Positions 35,599 to 44,783 of a stretch of DNA of 64,000 nt are shown one piece after another. Each line of letters starts with the position of its first letter. Position 1 is the first letter of the stretch. The stretch lies in NCBI RefSeq assembly GCF_000817735.3, contig NZ_JTJC03000002.1, positions 62,001-126,000 of the forward strand. Direction: 5' to 3'. This DNA is from Scytonema millei VB511283. Lineage in GTDB: Bacteria > Cyanobacteriota > Cyanobacteriia > Cyanobacteriales > Chroococcidiopsidaceae. Made by a program: the position numbers and the translations under genes. The notes under the pieces were generated by a model. It was not told the origin of the DNA, did not search any database, and worked only from the letters and a program-made list of their open reading frames with translations.

Positions 35599-37320
35599 AT
35601 GGTAGTACTCGCCGATAGAAAGCAAAATCGCCTGACCATCCAGACAAGTGAAATTGCTGCCAATACTACAGCGATTCGATCGCTCGACTGGGATCGCGAT
35701 CGCTTTGACATTGAATACGGTTTACAAAACGGTACAACGTACAACTCATTCATCATTCGGGGCGAACGGACTGCCTTAGTTGATGCTTCCCACGAAAAAT
35801 TTCGCCAGCTGTATTTAGATACCCTCAAAGGTCTAATTGACCTTTCACAGCTAGATTACATCATTATCAGCCACACCGAGCCAGACCATAGCGGCTTAGT
35901 CAAAGACGTGCTGCAACTCGCACCTAACGCCACGGTTGTCGGTTCTAAGGTTGCCTTGCAGTTTCTTGAGGACATGGTACACCAACCATTCCAACGTCAA
36001 ATTGTTAAAAATGGCGATCGCCTCGATTTAGGCAACGGACACGAACTGGAATTTGTCAGCGCGCCTAATTTGCATTGGCCCGATACTATGTTCACCTACG
36101 ATCGCGCTACTCAAATTCTCTACACCTGCGATGCTTTTGGCTTACATTACTGCGACGAGCGCCTATTTGATGAAGATTTAAGCGCGATCGAAGCCGATTT
36201 TCAATACTACTACGAGTGCTTGATGGCTCCCAATGCTCGTTCCGTGATCTCTGCGATGAAGCGGATGGGTGAATTAGGAAAGATCGCGGTCGTTGGTACT
36301 GGTCACGGTCCCTTACTCTCTCACAATGTCGCCGAACTCACCGGACGTTACCGCAAGTGGAGTCAAAATCAAGCTAAGACAGAAACTACCGTCGCCCTGT
36401 TTTATACTCCAGACTACGGCTACAGCGATCGCCTAGCTGCTTTTATCTCCCACGGGATAGATAAAACGGGTGTTGCTGTTGAAATGGTGGATATGCGGAC
36501 TACCGACCAGCAAGAAGTGCAAGAAATTGTCGGTCGCAGCGCCGGAGTTATCATTGGGATGCCCCCCAGCAGCCTCAGCGATCCCGCCCACGATACTCTC
36601 AGTTCGATTTTGGCAGCTGTCAAAGCCAAGCAAGTCTTCGGTCTATTTGAATCTGGGGGTGGCGATGACGAACCGATTTATCCACTGCAAAATAAGTTTC
36701 GTAACTTGGGCTTGACTCCGGCTTTTGGTATCATTCGGATTCAAGATACCCCGACAGAGAATACGTACCAGCAGTGCGAAGAATCGGGAACGGACTTGGG
36801 GCAGTTACTAACTCGCGATCGCAGTATTAAACAGTTAAAAGCCTTCGCCGCCGACTTAGAAAAAGCCCTGGGAAGAATCAGCAGCGGACTTTACATCATC
36901 ACTACCCAAAAAGGCGAACTATCTGGGGCGATGTTAGCTTCTTGGGTTGCCCAGGCTAGCTTCCAACCTTTAGGAGTTACAATTGCTGTTGCTAAAGACC
37001 GCGCGATTGAGTCTTTAATGCAAGTTGGCGATCGCTTCGTGTTAAATGTCCTCGAAGAAGGCAACTACCAAGTCTTGATGAAGCACTTCCTCAAGCGCTT
37101 CCCACCTGGTGCTGACCGCTTTGCCGGAGTCAAAACCCAAATGGCAACGAATGGTTCTCCCATCCTGACCGATGCCCTTGCTTATATGGAATGCGAAGTT
37201 GCTAGTCGTATGGAGTGCAACGACCACTGGATCGTCTACTGCACCGTCTATGCAGGTCGCGTCTCCAAACCCGAATCTATCACCGCCGTCCACCACCGAA
37301 AATTAGGAAATTCTTATTAG
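35599..37320 (+). CDS. flv3: Flavodiiron protein Flv3
   Basis: A class C flavodiiron protein that, with Flv1, reduces O2 to water downstream of photosystem I without making H2O2. 573 residues: metallo-β-lactamase domain (1-~260) with the canonical diiron ligands HTEPDHSG, then a flavodoxin domain (TVALFYTPDYGYSDRL, ~265-410) and a C-terminal NAD(P)H:flavin reductase domain (GRISSGLYIITTQKGELSGAMLASWV). TAIRSLDWDRDRFDIEYGLQ and the intact ligands identify it as Flv3 rather than Flv1. A heptad-built hairpin follows at 37323-37371. Confidence 0.94.
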   Translation: MVVLADRKQNRLTIQTSEIAANTTAIRSLDWDRDRFDIEYGLQNGTTYNSFIIRGERTALVDASHEKFRQLYLDTLKGLIDLSQLDYIIISHTEPDHSGLVKDVLQLAPNATVVGSKVALQFLEDMVHQPFQRQIVKNGDRLDLGNGHELEFVSAPNLHWPDTMFTYDRATQILYTCDAFGLHYCDERLFDEDLSAIEADFQYYYECLMAPNARSVISAMKRMGELGKIAVVGTGHGPLLSHNVAELTGRYRKWSQNQAKTETTVALFYTPDYGYSDRLAAFISHGIDKTGVAVEMVDMRTTDQQEVQEIVGRSAGVIIGMPPSSLSDPAHDTLSSILAAVKAKQVFGLFESGGGDDEPIYPLQNKFRNLGLTPAFGIIRIQDTPTENTYQQCEESGTDLGQLLTRDRSIKQLKAFAADLEKALGRISSGLYIITTQKGELSGAMLASWVAQASFQPLGVTIAVAKDRAIESLMQVGDRFVLNVLEEGNYQVLMKHFLKRFPPGADRFAGVKTQMATNGSPILTDALAYMECEVASRMECNDHWIVYCTVYAGRVSKPESITAVHHRKLGNSY

Positions 37321-37322
37321 GG

Positions 37323-37371
37323 AGTGGCTAGTGGCTAGACTTTTTTCTAGTCACTAGCCACCAGCCACTAA
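37323..37371. terminator. Heptad-built hairpin after flv3
   Basis: The left arm GTGGCTAGTGGCTAG and right arm CTAGTCACTAGCCAC pair over 15 bp with one G·U wobble around a T-rich loop. It begins 4 bp after the flv3 stop. Terminator role is inferred. Confidence 0.55.
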
Positions 37372-37435
37372 TAACTGGTAATTCATAACTAACTGTCCTA
37401 ATATACTTCGGAGCAGTTAGCGAGAGATAGAGAAA

Positions 37436-38518
37436 TTGCAAACTTATACTCAATCGACAGCAACCAGAGTATTTCCACTTGATGTACTCAAAGCATTAAG
37501 TATTTTAGCAGTCGTTTCTTTTCATGCTATTTTCGTTCATCCATCGGCATACGCATCAGTAGGATCGGCTTTAGATATTCTGTTTGCACCCTTGAAATTC
37601 TGCGTGCCTGTTTTCCTGACTATCTCTTTCTTTTTGTTACAACGAGGCATAGACAAAAATTTCGGTCAGTCTAACTACTTTCTCTTGAAAAAACGTTTGT
37701 TGCGTCTACTTATTCCTACTATCTTTTGGTTTGGTGTAGCGCTACTTATCAGGAAATTTATTTGGTATAGAACCAAAGAGGAGCTTTTATTATCTCTGTT
37801 CCAAGGCACAATTTACCCAGGGTCTTATTATCTACTCATTCTGCTACAACTCATACCTTGCTTTGTTTGGCTTTACCCCTGGTTGAATCGTCACCGTTTT
37901 ATTGCTGCAACATTAATCTTACAATGTCTAGTTTTTTTAGGAGTATATCTAACCTTATCGGGAGCATTTGCTAATTGGCTACCGCAAATCTTGGAAAATC
38001 TCCATCGTCCTTTCTTTATTTATTGGTTTGGCTATATGGCATTAGGCAGTTTATTGTCCAAACATTGGTATAAAGTTATTAAAATATCGCAGCGCCTTCC
38101 TACAATTGTCAAAGTCATTTTGTTACTACTAGCAAGTACGCTTTTAATTATAGAATCTATATTTTTGAGCTCTTTAACTGAGCCAGCGATCGCGCCATAT
38201 GACTACATGATGCTGTCTTGTATATTCAGCGTATTTGTTTGCTTTTTGTGTTTTGCCTCCGTCACAGAAGATAGTCTATCTATAACAGGCAGAAAAATCG
38301 TTAAGCTACTGTCAACATATAGCTTGGGGATTTATTGTATTAACGGAGTGACACAAACAATCTTCCATGCTTTTTTTGTCACAATGTTTCCTGACGCGAC
38401 TTTTAATTTACTGGAAATTCTCGTCATGAAAACTTTGGGATTTATTCTTCTTCTGTCAGTTTCCATAGGTGTTTCATTGCTAATTGATAAGCTTGGTGGT
38501 AGTGCGTTAGTCCGGTAG
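37436..38518 (+). CDS. Acyltransferase family 3 membrane protein
   Basis: 360 residues with ~10 membrane segments, of the OafA/YrhL/NolL family that O-acetylates or acylates surface sugars. The N-terminal FPLDVLKALSILAVVSFHAIFVH contains the family R/K-x(10)-H pattern with the His in TM1. The start is a TTG at 37436 (MQTYTQSTATRV) with no ATG upstream; GAGAGA lies 8-9 nt before it. It is inserted between flv3 and flv1, and its lower GC and lack of HIP1 sites compared with the flv genes hint at separate origin. The sugar or lipid target is unknown. Confidence 0.85.
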   Translation: MQTYTQSTATRVFPLDVLKALSILAVVSFHAIFVHPSAYASVGSALDILFAPLKFCVPVFLTISFFLLQRGIDKNFGQSNYFLLKKRLLRLLIPTIFWFGVALLIRKFIWYRTKEELLLSLFQGTIYPGSYYLLILLQLIPCFVWLYPWLNRHRFIAATLILQCLVFLGVYLTLSGAFANWLPQILENLHRPFFIYWFGYMALGSLLSKHWYKVIKISQRLPTIVKVILLLLASTLLIIESIFLSSLTEPAIAPYDYMMLSCIFSVFVCFLCFASVTEDSLSITGRKIVKLLSTYSLGIYCINGVTQTIFHAFFVTMFPDATFNLLEILVMKTLGFILLLSVSIGVSLLIDKLGGSALVR

Positions 38519-38624
38519 AATACCTCAAAAAAATCAAATTTAAAAATCAGCTCGTATACATTTATCGAATCACGATCTGCAATTTTATTTCCTCACTATT
38601 CAACTTCAAATTAACCAACTAACT

Positions 38625-40331
38625 ATGCTAGAAACCAAACCCCGCGACGTTCAAGTTCTACCCATTGGGATCGATACAACTATAGTGCGATCGCGCAGTT
38701 GGGCGCGGCTGCGCTTTGAAATTGAATACGCCCTTGCCAAGGGTACAACGGCAAATTCCTATTTCATTCAAGCCGATAGAACTGCCTTAATCGACCCTCC
38801 AGGCGAAACTTTTAGCCAAATCTATCTCGAAGCTTTACAACAACGCTTCGACCTCAAAAGCTTAGATTACGTCATTCTAGGACACGTCAATCCCAACCGT
38901 GCCGCTACTCTCAAAGCCTTACTAGAACTTGCCCCCCAAGTTACTTTTATCTGTTCTAATCCTGGGGCGAAAAATTTACGCACCATCTTAGAAGATCGAG
39001 AATTATCAATTTTAGTCATGCGGGGTGAGGAAACCTTAGATCTAGGTGGAGGGCATCTTTTACAATTTATCCCCACTCCCAATCCTCGCTACCCCGACCA
39101 CCTTTGTACCTACGATCCGCAAACCGAAATTCTCTACACCGACAAACTTTTTGGGGCGCATCTATGCGGCGAACAAGTATTTGATGAAGGCTGGGAAATT
39201 TTCAACGAAGACCGTCGCTATTATTTCGATTGTGTCATGGCTCCCCATGCACGACAAGTAGAAACAGCGCTGGAAAAACTTTCAGAATTACCCGTGAGAA
39301 TGTATGGTGTGGGTCACGGTCCCATCGTTCGCTATGGGCTGATCGAACTAACCCAAGCATATCGTCAGTGGAGCAAACAGCAAACCTCTCAGGATCTAAC
39401 CGTAGCCTTGCTCTATGCCTCGGCTTATGGTAGTACTGCAACCTTAGCACAGGCGATCGCCCGTGGGATTACCAAAGCTGGAGTCGCCGTAGAATCGATC
39501 AACTGCGAATTTGCCGAACCTGACGAGATCCGCACATCTGTAGAAAAAGCTGCTGGGATTGTCATCGGTTCCCCCACCCTGGGCGGACACGCACCGACTC
39601 CAATTCAAACTGCTTTGGGTATCATTCTCTCTACCGCTAGCAGTAACAGAATGGCTGGAGTTTTTGGTTCCTTTGGTTGGAGTGGAGAGGCAATAGATTT
39701 AATCGAAGGCAAACTCAAAGATGCTGGCTACCGATTTGGATTTGAACCAATCCGCGTCAAATTCAAACCTACTGATGTCACTTTGCAACTATGTGAAGAA
39801 ACAGGCACGGATTTTGCCCATAGTATCAAACGGGCGAAAAAAGTCAGAATCGCACGTCAACCAGCTAGTAATGTGGAACAAGCTGTAGGACGAATTGTCG
39901 GTTCTCTCTGCGTCGTTACCACCAAACACGGAGATATTTCCAGTGCCATGCTAGCTTCTTGGGTATCTCAAGCTACATTCAATCCACCTGGACTCACCGT
40001 AGCCGTTGCGAAAGACCGCGCCATAGAGTCAATGATGCATAGCGGCGATAAGTTGGTTTTAAATGTTTTGACAGAAGGAAGACAACTACGCAAGCACTTT
40101 ATGAAATCCTTTGCCCCAGGCGAGGATAGATTTGCCAATGTTGCTACGGAAACATCTGAAAACGGCTGTCCCATTCTCACTGATGCTTTAGCATATCTCG
40201 AATGTACGGTTAATAATCGGATGGAGGCTGGCGATCACTGGATTGTCTACGCGATCGCCGATAACGGAAAAGTCCTCAACCCCGATGGTGTCACCGCCGT
40301 CCATCATCGTAAATCAGGGAATCATTACTAG
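38625..40331 (+). CDS. flv1: Flavodiiron protein Flv1
   Basis: 568 residues with the same three-domain class C layout as Flv3: β-lactamase-like, flavodoxin-like (TVALLYASAYGSTATLAQ) and flavin reductase-like (GRIVGSLCVVTTKHGDISSAMLASWV). The diiron ligand motif is replaced by GHVNPNRAAT, so several ligand positions are not His/Asp/Glu, which is the mark of Flv1 (and Flv2). It is expected to act as a hetero-oligomer with Flv3. It ends just before a 41-nt perfect inverted repeat shared with convergent desB. Confidence 0.93.
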   Translation: MLETKPRDVQVLPIGIDTTIVRSRSWARLRFEIEYALAKGTTANSYFIQADRTALIDPPGETFSQIYLEALQQRFDLKSLDYVILGHVNPNRAATLKALLELAPQVTFICSNPGAKNLRTILEDRELSILVMRGEETLDLGGGHLLQFIPTPNPRYPDHLCTYDPQTEILYTDKLFGAHLCGEQVFDEGWEIFNEDRRYYFDCVMAPHARQVETALEKLSELPVRMYGVGHGPIVRYGLIELTQAYRQWSKQQTSQDLTVALLYASAYGSTATLAQAIARGITKAGVAVESINCEFAEPDEIRTSVEKAAGIVIGSPTLGGHAPTPIQTALGIILSTASSNRMAGVFGSFGWSGEAIDLIEGKLKDAGYRFGFEPIRVKFKPTDVTLQLCEETGTDFAHSIKRAKKVRIARQPASNVEQAVGRIVGSLCVVTTKHGDISSAMLASWVSQATFNPPGLTVAVAKDRAIESMMHSGDKLVLNVLTEGRQLRKHFMKSFAPGEDRFANVATETSENGCPILTDALAYLECTVNNRMEAGDHWIVYAIADNGKVLNPDGVTAVHHRKSGNHY

Positions 40332-40334
40332 AGT

Positions 40335-40375
40335 GTTAACGGTTGACGGTTAACTGTTAACCGTCAACCGTTAAC
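40335..40375. terminator. Perfect heptad-built inverted repeat between flv1 and desB
   Basis: Two 20-bp arms (left arm GTTAACGGTTGACGGTTAAC) around a single T. The right end shares one base with the desB stop codon. Same design as the repeat between eno and argC, made of TTGACGG/TTAACGG heptads. Confidence 0.6.
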
Positions 40376-41457
40376 TAATCGCGCTGCAATTCCTTCGGAG
40401 ACTGATAATAAACAACTCCGCCTGTATCTGACACGAAATAGCAGGATTTATAGGATTGCCACAAAGCCTGCAATATAGAAACCTGAGACTTGCGATAGTA
40501 GTCTCCCAAGATTGGTTTAATTGCTTCCGTAGCGGTACGCAGGTGGTAGTGTGGCATATTCAGAAAGATGTGATGTGCCACATGAGTTCCAATATCGTGA
40601 TGAATGGGGTTAATCCAGCCGTAATCGCGATCGATTGTTGATAAAGCCCCTCTTAAGAAATACCATTCCTCACCCCGATACCAGGGAATATCTGGTTCTG
40701 TGTGATGTAAGAATGTTACCAAGTCCAACCACATCACAAAAATGACGTATGGTACTAGGTAATATTTCAGCAAAAATATCCAGCCATAAAGGTAAGTCAG
40801 CCCTCCCAAGAAAGCTATCATCAATCCGCAGCAGATCGTACTCGTAATCACATCCCACTTTTCGGAAGGACGAAAAAGATTGCTGCTAGGTAAGAAATGC
40901 GAACCCTGTTTTCCAGGCGATCGCTTAAATAAATAGAGTGGATACAAGAACAAGATTAGTTGAAAGCGTAGTAGCTTTTCATACCAAGCCATCTGTCGAT
41001 ATGTGGTTTCCGTCACTGGATACCAGCTTTCATCTGTATCGATATTGCCAGTGTTATTGTGATGGGTTCTGTGACTGATCCGCCAACCGTGGAAAGGGAC
41101 GAGAATTGGCGTGTGTGCCAAATGCCCGACGAAGTTATTCAACCACTTATACTTAGAAAACGAACGATGTCCGCAATCATGTCCAACCACAAATAAAGCC
41201 CAAAACATGGTTCCTTGCATCACCCAAAAAATGGGAAAGAACCACCAGGAGTCAATCGCACCAGCCACTACGTAGAGAAGACTGATAATACCGATATCTA
41301 AAAAGAAGTAAGCAAGCGATCGCCAAGTAGATGGTTGAAAGCACTCAACGGGGATTGCAGCTTTCAGTTCTGCCAGCGTGAAGGGAAGGCTTGCCCGATC
41401 TTGGCTAGTTTCCTTGCTTCCCAGATTTTCTACACTACTAACAAGCTCAAATGGCAC
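40375..41457 (-). CDS. desB: Omega-3 acyl-lipid desaturase
   Basis: Membrane di-iron desaturase that puts the omega-3 (Δ15) double bond into membrane-lipid acyl chains, using ferredoxin. The three His boxes are HDCGHRSF, HRTHHNNTG and HVAHHIF; LDLVTFLHHTEPDIPWYRGEEWYFLRGALSTIDRDYG is characteristic of DesB. I chose the GTG at 41457 (giving VPFELVSSVEN, 360 aa), since DesB proteins are about 350-360 aa; an ATG at 41574 would add 39 residues unlike the family. desB is usually cold-induced; no regulatory element was recognised. Confidence 0.93.
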   Translation of the reverse strand: MPFELVSSVENLGSKETSQDRASLPFTLAELKAAIPVECFQPSTWRSLAYFFLDIGIISLLYVVAGAIDSWWFFPIFWVMQGTMFWALFVVGHDCGHRSFSKYKWLNNFVGHLAHTPILVPFHGWRISHRTHHNNTGNIDTDESWYPVTETTYRQMAWYEKLLRFQLILFLYPLYLFKRSPGKQGSHFLPSSNLFRPSEKWDVITSTICCGLMIAFLGGLTYLYGWIFLLKYYLVPYVIFVMWLDLVTFLHHTEPDIPWYRGEEWYFLRGALSTIDRDYGWINPIHHDIGTHVAHHIFLNMPHYHLRTATEAIKPILGDYYRKSQVSILQALWQSYKSCYFVSDTGGVVYYQSPKELQRD

Positions 41458-41618
41458 AGAGTTTTTTAGTTTTAAACAGCGAACATCATTGTAATGCCAA
41501 AATGTAACGAAATTTGAATAAATCTCTGATAATAACGAATTTTTATCGCGAATATCAATTTGATTTGTTGTCAATGCGATCGCAGCAGCGCATTAACGTC
41601 TAGGGGCGCATTAACATG

Positions 41619-41644
41619 TAGGGGCGCACAGCTGTGCGCCCCTA
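41619..41644. repeat. 26-bp perfect palindrome, copy 2
   Basis: Identical in all 26 bases to the palindrome at 13137-13162. A partial extra TAGGGGCGCATTAAC unit sits just before it at 41600. Lies between the 3' end of the CpcS-like gene and the 5' end of desB. Confidence 0.6.
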
Positions 41645-41666
41645 CAACAATCCTATGGTAGAAACG

Positions 41667-42389
41667 CTATTCTACCCGTTTTTCCAAATATTGACCGATC
41701 ATCTGTTGCTCCCCGGCGCGGGAAATAATTGTCTGGCGCGTGCGATACTTATCGCCAATCAGTTTTAACTGTTCCTCAAAGACTGAGCCATTATACTCAG
41801 TTCGCAGACACATAGTTTCCGGTTCTAGAAAATAATATTCAGCTGTTACAGGCTTAGTCGTGGCAAAACCGCGATCGCGATATAAAGTAGAACCTGCAAC
41901 CCCAAACATTGTTGCGCCTTTTGACTGCTTCTTCTGTGACACCGAATCCCGACTTTCCCAACTGACTTCCGCACCACAAGTTAAGATATCTGGATCGCTC
42001 AATTGATGTAACTGCGCTAATTTTCTTAACTCATCGCATCCCGGCTCTAAAAACCTGATGGTAATGTAGCTGACCATTTCCTTAGTTTCGCCATCAGGTA
42101 ACGTATAGTAGCGTCGTTGCGATCGCCATTCACCTGCCGACTTGCGAAAGAACTCAGCAACTTTCTGGGATGCCGATGCTTCATCAACTTGAGCCAATCT
42201 TAATTGTGATGTCACGGTTAGCAAGTCCTCACATACTATGTATTCATCTTGCGCATCATACCCCTTTACTTGGGGATGTTCCAGAAAGCAAGAGCTTGTT
42301 AATATTTTTAACGATTGACTATATATTAAGTCAAGATTCTCAAGTTTGACATCTAGTAGATGAATTAACTCTCCAGAGTGACTTTGCAC
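41667..42389 (-). CDS. CpcS/CpeS-like phycobiliprotein lyase
   Basis: The core FFRKSAGEWRSQRRYYTLP, then VSYITIRFLEPGCDEL, CGAEVSWES and YYFLEPETMCLRTEYNGS..EEQLKLIGDKYRTRQTII, match the CpcS/CpeS lipocalin-like lyases that attach phycocyanobilin or a relative to cysteine of phycobiliproteins. From the first start (GTG, 42389) the protein is 240 aa, with ~75 N-terminal residues not seen in the family; a GTG at 42215 gives ~182 aa, the usual size, and is likely the real start. No phycobiliprotein gene is nearby, so the substrate is open. Confidence 0.78.
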   Translation of the reverse strand: MQSHSGELIHLLDVKLENLDLIYSQSLKILTSSCFLEHPQVKGYDAQDEYIVCEDLLTVTSQLRLAQVDEASASQKVAEFFRKSAGEWRSQRRYYTLPDGETKEMVSYITIRFLEPGCDELRKLAQLHQLSDPDILTCGAEVSWESRDSVSQKKQSKGATMFGVAGSTLYRDRGFATTKPVTAEYYFLEPETMCLRTEYNGSVFEEQLKLIGDKYRTRQTIISRAGEQQMIGQYLEKRVE

Positions 42390-42492
42390 CCGAGCTTAAC
42401 AAGAAGGCGGTTGAGTGGTTGTAATTGTTGACACAGTTAGAGGACAAGCCGCTCTTTCGCAGTCACAATTAATTCCGAATTCTCTCCACACC

Positions 42493-42525
42493 CTTTCCTC
42501 ACTGATAACTGATAACTGATAACTG
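42493..42525. repeat. Heptad array (AACTGAT)n
   Basis: Four ACTGATA units in the divergent spacer between the CpcS-like gene and rplS. Confidence 0.8.
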
Positions 42526-42589
42526 ACACCCCCTAGACCGATCGATAAACATTGAGCTATGATTAACGATTGTGAGTTTTTTAATAAAG

Positions 42590-42952
42590 ATGAACGCGCA
42601 AGAAATTATCCGCTCGATTGAAGCGGAGCAGTTGAAGTCGAATTTACCTGAGATATATATCGGTGACACGGTAAAAGTCGGGGTAATTATTCAAGAAGGT
42701 GGCAAAGAACGTACTCAGCCTTATGAAGGCGTAGTTATTGCCATGCGTAACAGCGGCATTAACAAAACGATCACCGTGCGCCGCGTATTTCAGGGTGTAG
42801 GTGTAGAGCGAGTCTTTCTACTGCATTCGCCTCGAATTGATAGCGTTAAAGTGATGCGACGCGGTAAGGTACGACGTGCTAAGCTGTACTACCTACGCGA
42901 TCGCGTAGGGAAGGCAACTCGGATCAAGCAACGGTTCGATCGCGCCCTGTAA
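42590..42952 (+). CDS. rplS: 50S ribosomal protein L19
   Basis: 120 residues from the ATG at 42590 ([17 protein letters not shown]), the standard L19 start; an upstream in-frame GTG at 42572 would add six unconserved residues. [22 protein letters not shown] and [17 protein letters not shown] are family hallmarks. In cyanobacteria rplS often precedes tRNA-Trp and secE, as here. No strong Shine-Dalgarno is visible. Confidence 0.95.
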   Translation: MNAQEIIRSIEAEQLKSNLPEIYIGDTVKVGVIIQEGGKERTQPYEGVVIAMRNSGINKTITVRRVFQGVGVERVFLLHSPRIDSVKVMRRGKVRRAKLYYLRDRVGKATRIKQRFDRAL

Positions 42953-43064
42953 TTGCAATTGGGTGACTGTTGCAAGTCACACAAGAAAAATTACCCAATG
43001 GCAATCGCGAAGATCGCGCTTCAGGTCGCCAAATTGCGTTAGACTAGAATCCAGCCAAATTTGT

Positions 43065-43137
43065 GCGCTCTTAGTTCAGTTGGTAGAACGTCGGTCTCCA
43101 AAACCGGATGTCGGGGGTTCAAGTCCTCCAGGGCGCG
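43065..43137 (+). tRNA. trnW: tRNA-Trp (anticodon CCA)
   Basis: A 73-nt cloverleaf. The acceptor GCGCTCT pairs with AGGGCGC (one G·U), the D-arm has AGTTGGTAGA, the anticodon loop is CTCCAAA giving CCA, and the T-arm is GGGGGTTCAAGTCCTCC. The CCA end is not encoded. It lies between rplS and secE, the usual place for tRNA-Trp in many bacteria. Confidence 0.97.
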
Positions 43138-43361
43138 CTCTCAATCAGGCAAATCCCTTACCCAAAAGCGCGATCGAATGCTAGCTATCGGCAGCAAAAG
43201 TAGAAGCTTTTGGGTAAAATTAGTTGGTGACGACCCAGAGCTTAAATATTTATAAGTTAGATCGGCTGGACTCGAACGAACTGCTCAGTCTGAACAAAAC
43301 AGTCAAGCAGTGAGGGTTAAACCGCGATCGCTTCTATTATCAATTGAGGTGTAAAGCAACC

Positions 43362-43580
43362 GTGAGCAAGAAAAACGAAGCCGAGATCCAACAAAGCAGT
43401 GGATTTAGCGTCACCGACTTTTTAAAGGGAACTAAAGAGGAACTTGATAAAGTAGTTTGGCCCAGTCGCCAACAGCTAATCAGCGAATCTTTAGCCGTAC
43501 TATCAATGGTGGCACTCTCTGCCACAATGATTTACCTCATTGATGCGTTGTTTGCTTGGGCAGCAAGAAAGGTATTCTGA
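43362..43580 (+). CDS. secE: Preprotein translocase subunit SecE
   Basis: 72-residue single-pass membrane subunit of the SecYEG channel. I start at the GTG at 43362 (MSKKNEAEIQQ), with GAGGTG ~12 nt upstream; an in-frame ATG at 43344 adds six residues. KGTKEELDKVVWPSRQQL is the conserved amphipathic segment, followed by the transmembrane helix SLAVLSMVALSATMIYLI. Its stop TGA overlaps the nusG ATG by one base (TGATG), so translation of the two is probably coupled. Confidence 0.93.
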   Translation: MSKKNEAEIQQSSGFSVTDFLKGTKEELDKVVWPSRQQLISESLAVLSMVALSATMIYLIDALFAWAARKVF

Positions 43581-44221
43581 TGACTTTTGCAACAGACGAG
43601 CCAGGTGACTCTCGCCGCGAAGAAGAGGCAACACCAGCGATCTCTGACACAGCAGATCGCAAGCCGCGTTGGTATGCCGTACAAGTCGCCTCTGGCTGTG
43701 AAAAGCGCGTGAAAGCAGACTTAGAGCGACGGGCGCAGACATTCGACGTATCCGAGCGCATTTTTCAAGTAGAAATTCCGCAAAGTAAAGCCTTCAAAAT
43801 CCGTAAAGATGGCAGTAGGCAAGAAACAGATGAAAAAGTGTTTCCTGGTTACGTGCTAGTCAAAATGGCGATGGATGATGAAACGTGGCAGGTGGTGAAA
43901 AATACCTCTCACGTCATTAACTTTGTGGGAGCCGAACAAAAGCGTGGTAGCGGTCGCGGTCGCGGTCACGTTAAACCCCTACCCCTCAGTCCCCCAGAAG
44001 TAGAAAGAATCTTTAAGCAAGCTCAGGAACAGGAGCCAGTGGTCAAAATCAATTTGGCAGCTGGAGATCGAATTATCGTGTTAACTGGTCCGTTTAAAGA
44101 CTTTGAAGGCGAAGTGGTGGAAGTCAGTCCAGAACGGAGTAAGCTAAAAGCTTTGCTCTCAATTTTCGGACGGGACACGCCCGTAGAATTGGAGTTCAAT
44201 CAGGTTCAGAAACAAGGCTAG
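43580..44221 (+). CDS. nusG: Transcription elongation/antitermination factor NusG
   Basis: 213 residues from the ATG at 43580. The NGN domain begins WYAVQVASGCEKRVKADLERRA, with VFPGYVLVKMAMDD, and the C-terminal KOW domain is AGDRIIVLTGPFKDFEGEVVEV. The N-terminal ~25 acidic residues before the NGN domain are typical of cyanobacteria. It overlaps secE by one base and is followed 9 bp later by rplK. Confidence 0.97.
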   Translation: MTFATDEPGDSRREEEATPAISDTADRKPRWYAVQVASGCEKRVKADLERRAQTFDVSERIFQVEIPQSKAFKIRKDGSRQETDEKVFPGYVLVKMAMDDETWQVVKNTSHVINFVGAEQKRGSGRGRGHVKPLPLSPPEVERIFKQAQEQEPVVKINLAAGDRIIVLTGPFKDFEGEVVEVSPERSKLKALLSIFGRDTPVELEFNQVQKQG

Positions 44222-44230
44222 AACAGAGAA

Positions 44231-44656
44231 ATGGCAAAGAAAGTAGTTGCGGTCATTAAGCTGGCGTTGAATGCTGGTAAAGCTAACCCAGCACCGCCAG
44301 TCGGACCAGCGCTAGGTCAGCATGGCGTGAATATTATGATGTTCTGCAAAGAATACAACGCCAGAACCGCCGACCAAGCAGGAATGGTCATTCCCGTAGA
44401 AATTTCGGTGTTTGAAGACAGAAGCTTTACCTTTGTCCTCAAAACTCCCCCTGCTTCCGTATTGATTCGTAAAGCCGCAGGGATCGAGCGCGGGTCTAAC
44501 GAGCCAAATAAAAAGCGAGTTGGTTCGATTTCAACAGCTCAATTGCGAGAAATCGCCCAAACGAAGCTACCAGACCTTAACGCTAACGATATCGATGCCG
44601 CGATGAAAATTGTGGCAGGAACGGCGAAAAACATGGGCGTAAACGTCACCGAGTAG
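44231..44656 (+). CDS. rplK: 50S ribosomal protein L11
   Basis: 141 residues, complete. [31 protein letters not shown] carries the conserved Pro pair of the thiostrepton/GTPase-centre domain, and the C-terminal domain ends [11 protein letters not shown]. It directly follows nusG in the ribosomal cluster. Confidence 0.98.
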   Translation: MAKKVVAVIKLALNAGKANPAPPVGPALGQHGVNIMMFCKEYNARTADQAGMVIPVEISVFEDRSFTFVLKTPPASVLIRKAAGIERGSNEPNKKRVGSISTAQLREIAQTKLPDLNANDIDAAMKIVAGTAKNMGVNVTE

Positions 44657-44783
44657 GGGCGAGGAGCGAGGAATGAGGGGTGAGAGGCTTTGGAAGCATC
44701 CTCAATCCAAAATCTAAAATCTAAAATCCAAAATTATATCGGGGGAGAGGCAGGAAGCTTCGCAACGACCCCAGGAGAGCAAA
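44657..44783 (+). other. rplK-rplA spacer with heptads
   Basis: 127 bp inside the ribosomal operon. It carries GAGCGAG and AAATCTA heptad runs in its first two thirds, then GGGGAGAGGCAGGAAGC and AGGAG before the rplA ATG. An L1-binding leader could lie in the last 50 bases but I could not confirm the fold. Confidence 0.5.

Noticed and set aside
44657-44783. Possible L1-binding leader ahead of rplA
   Set aside because: Some matching bases (GGAAGC) but I could not build a convincing fold; left as a spacer note.
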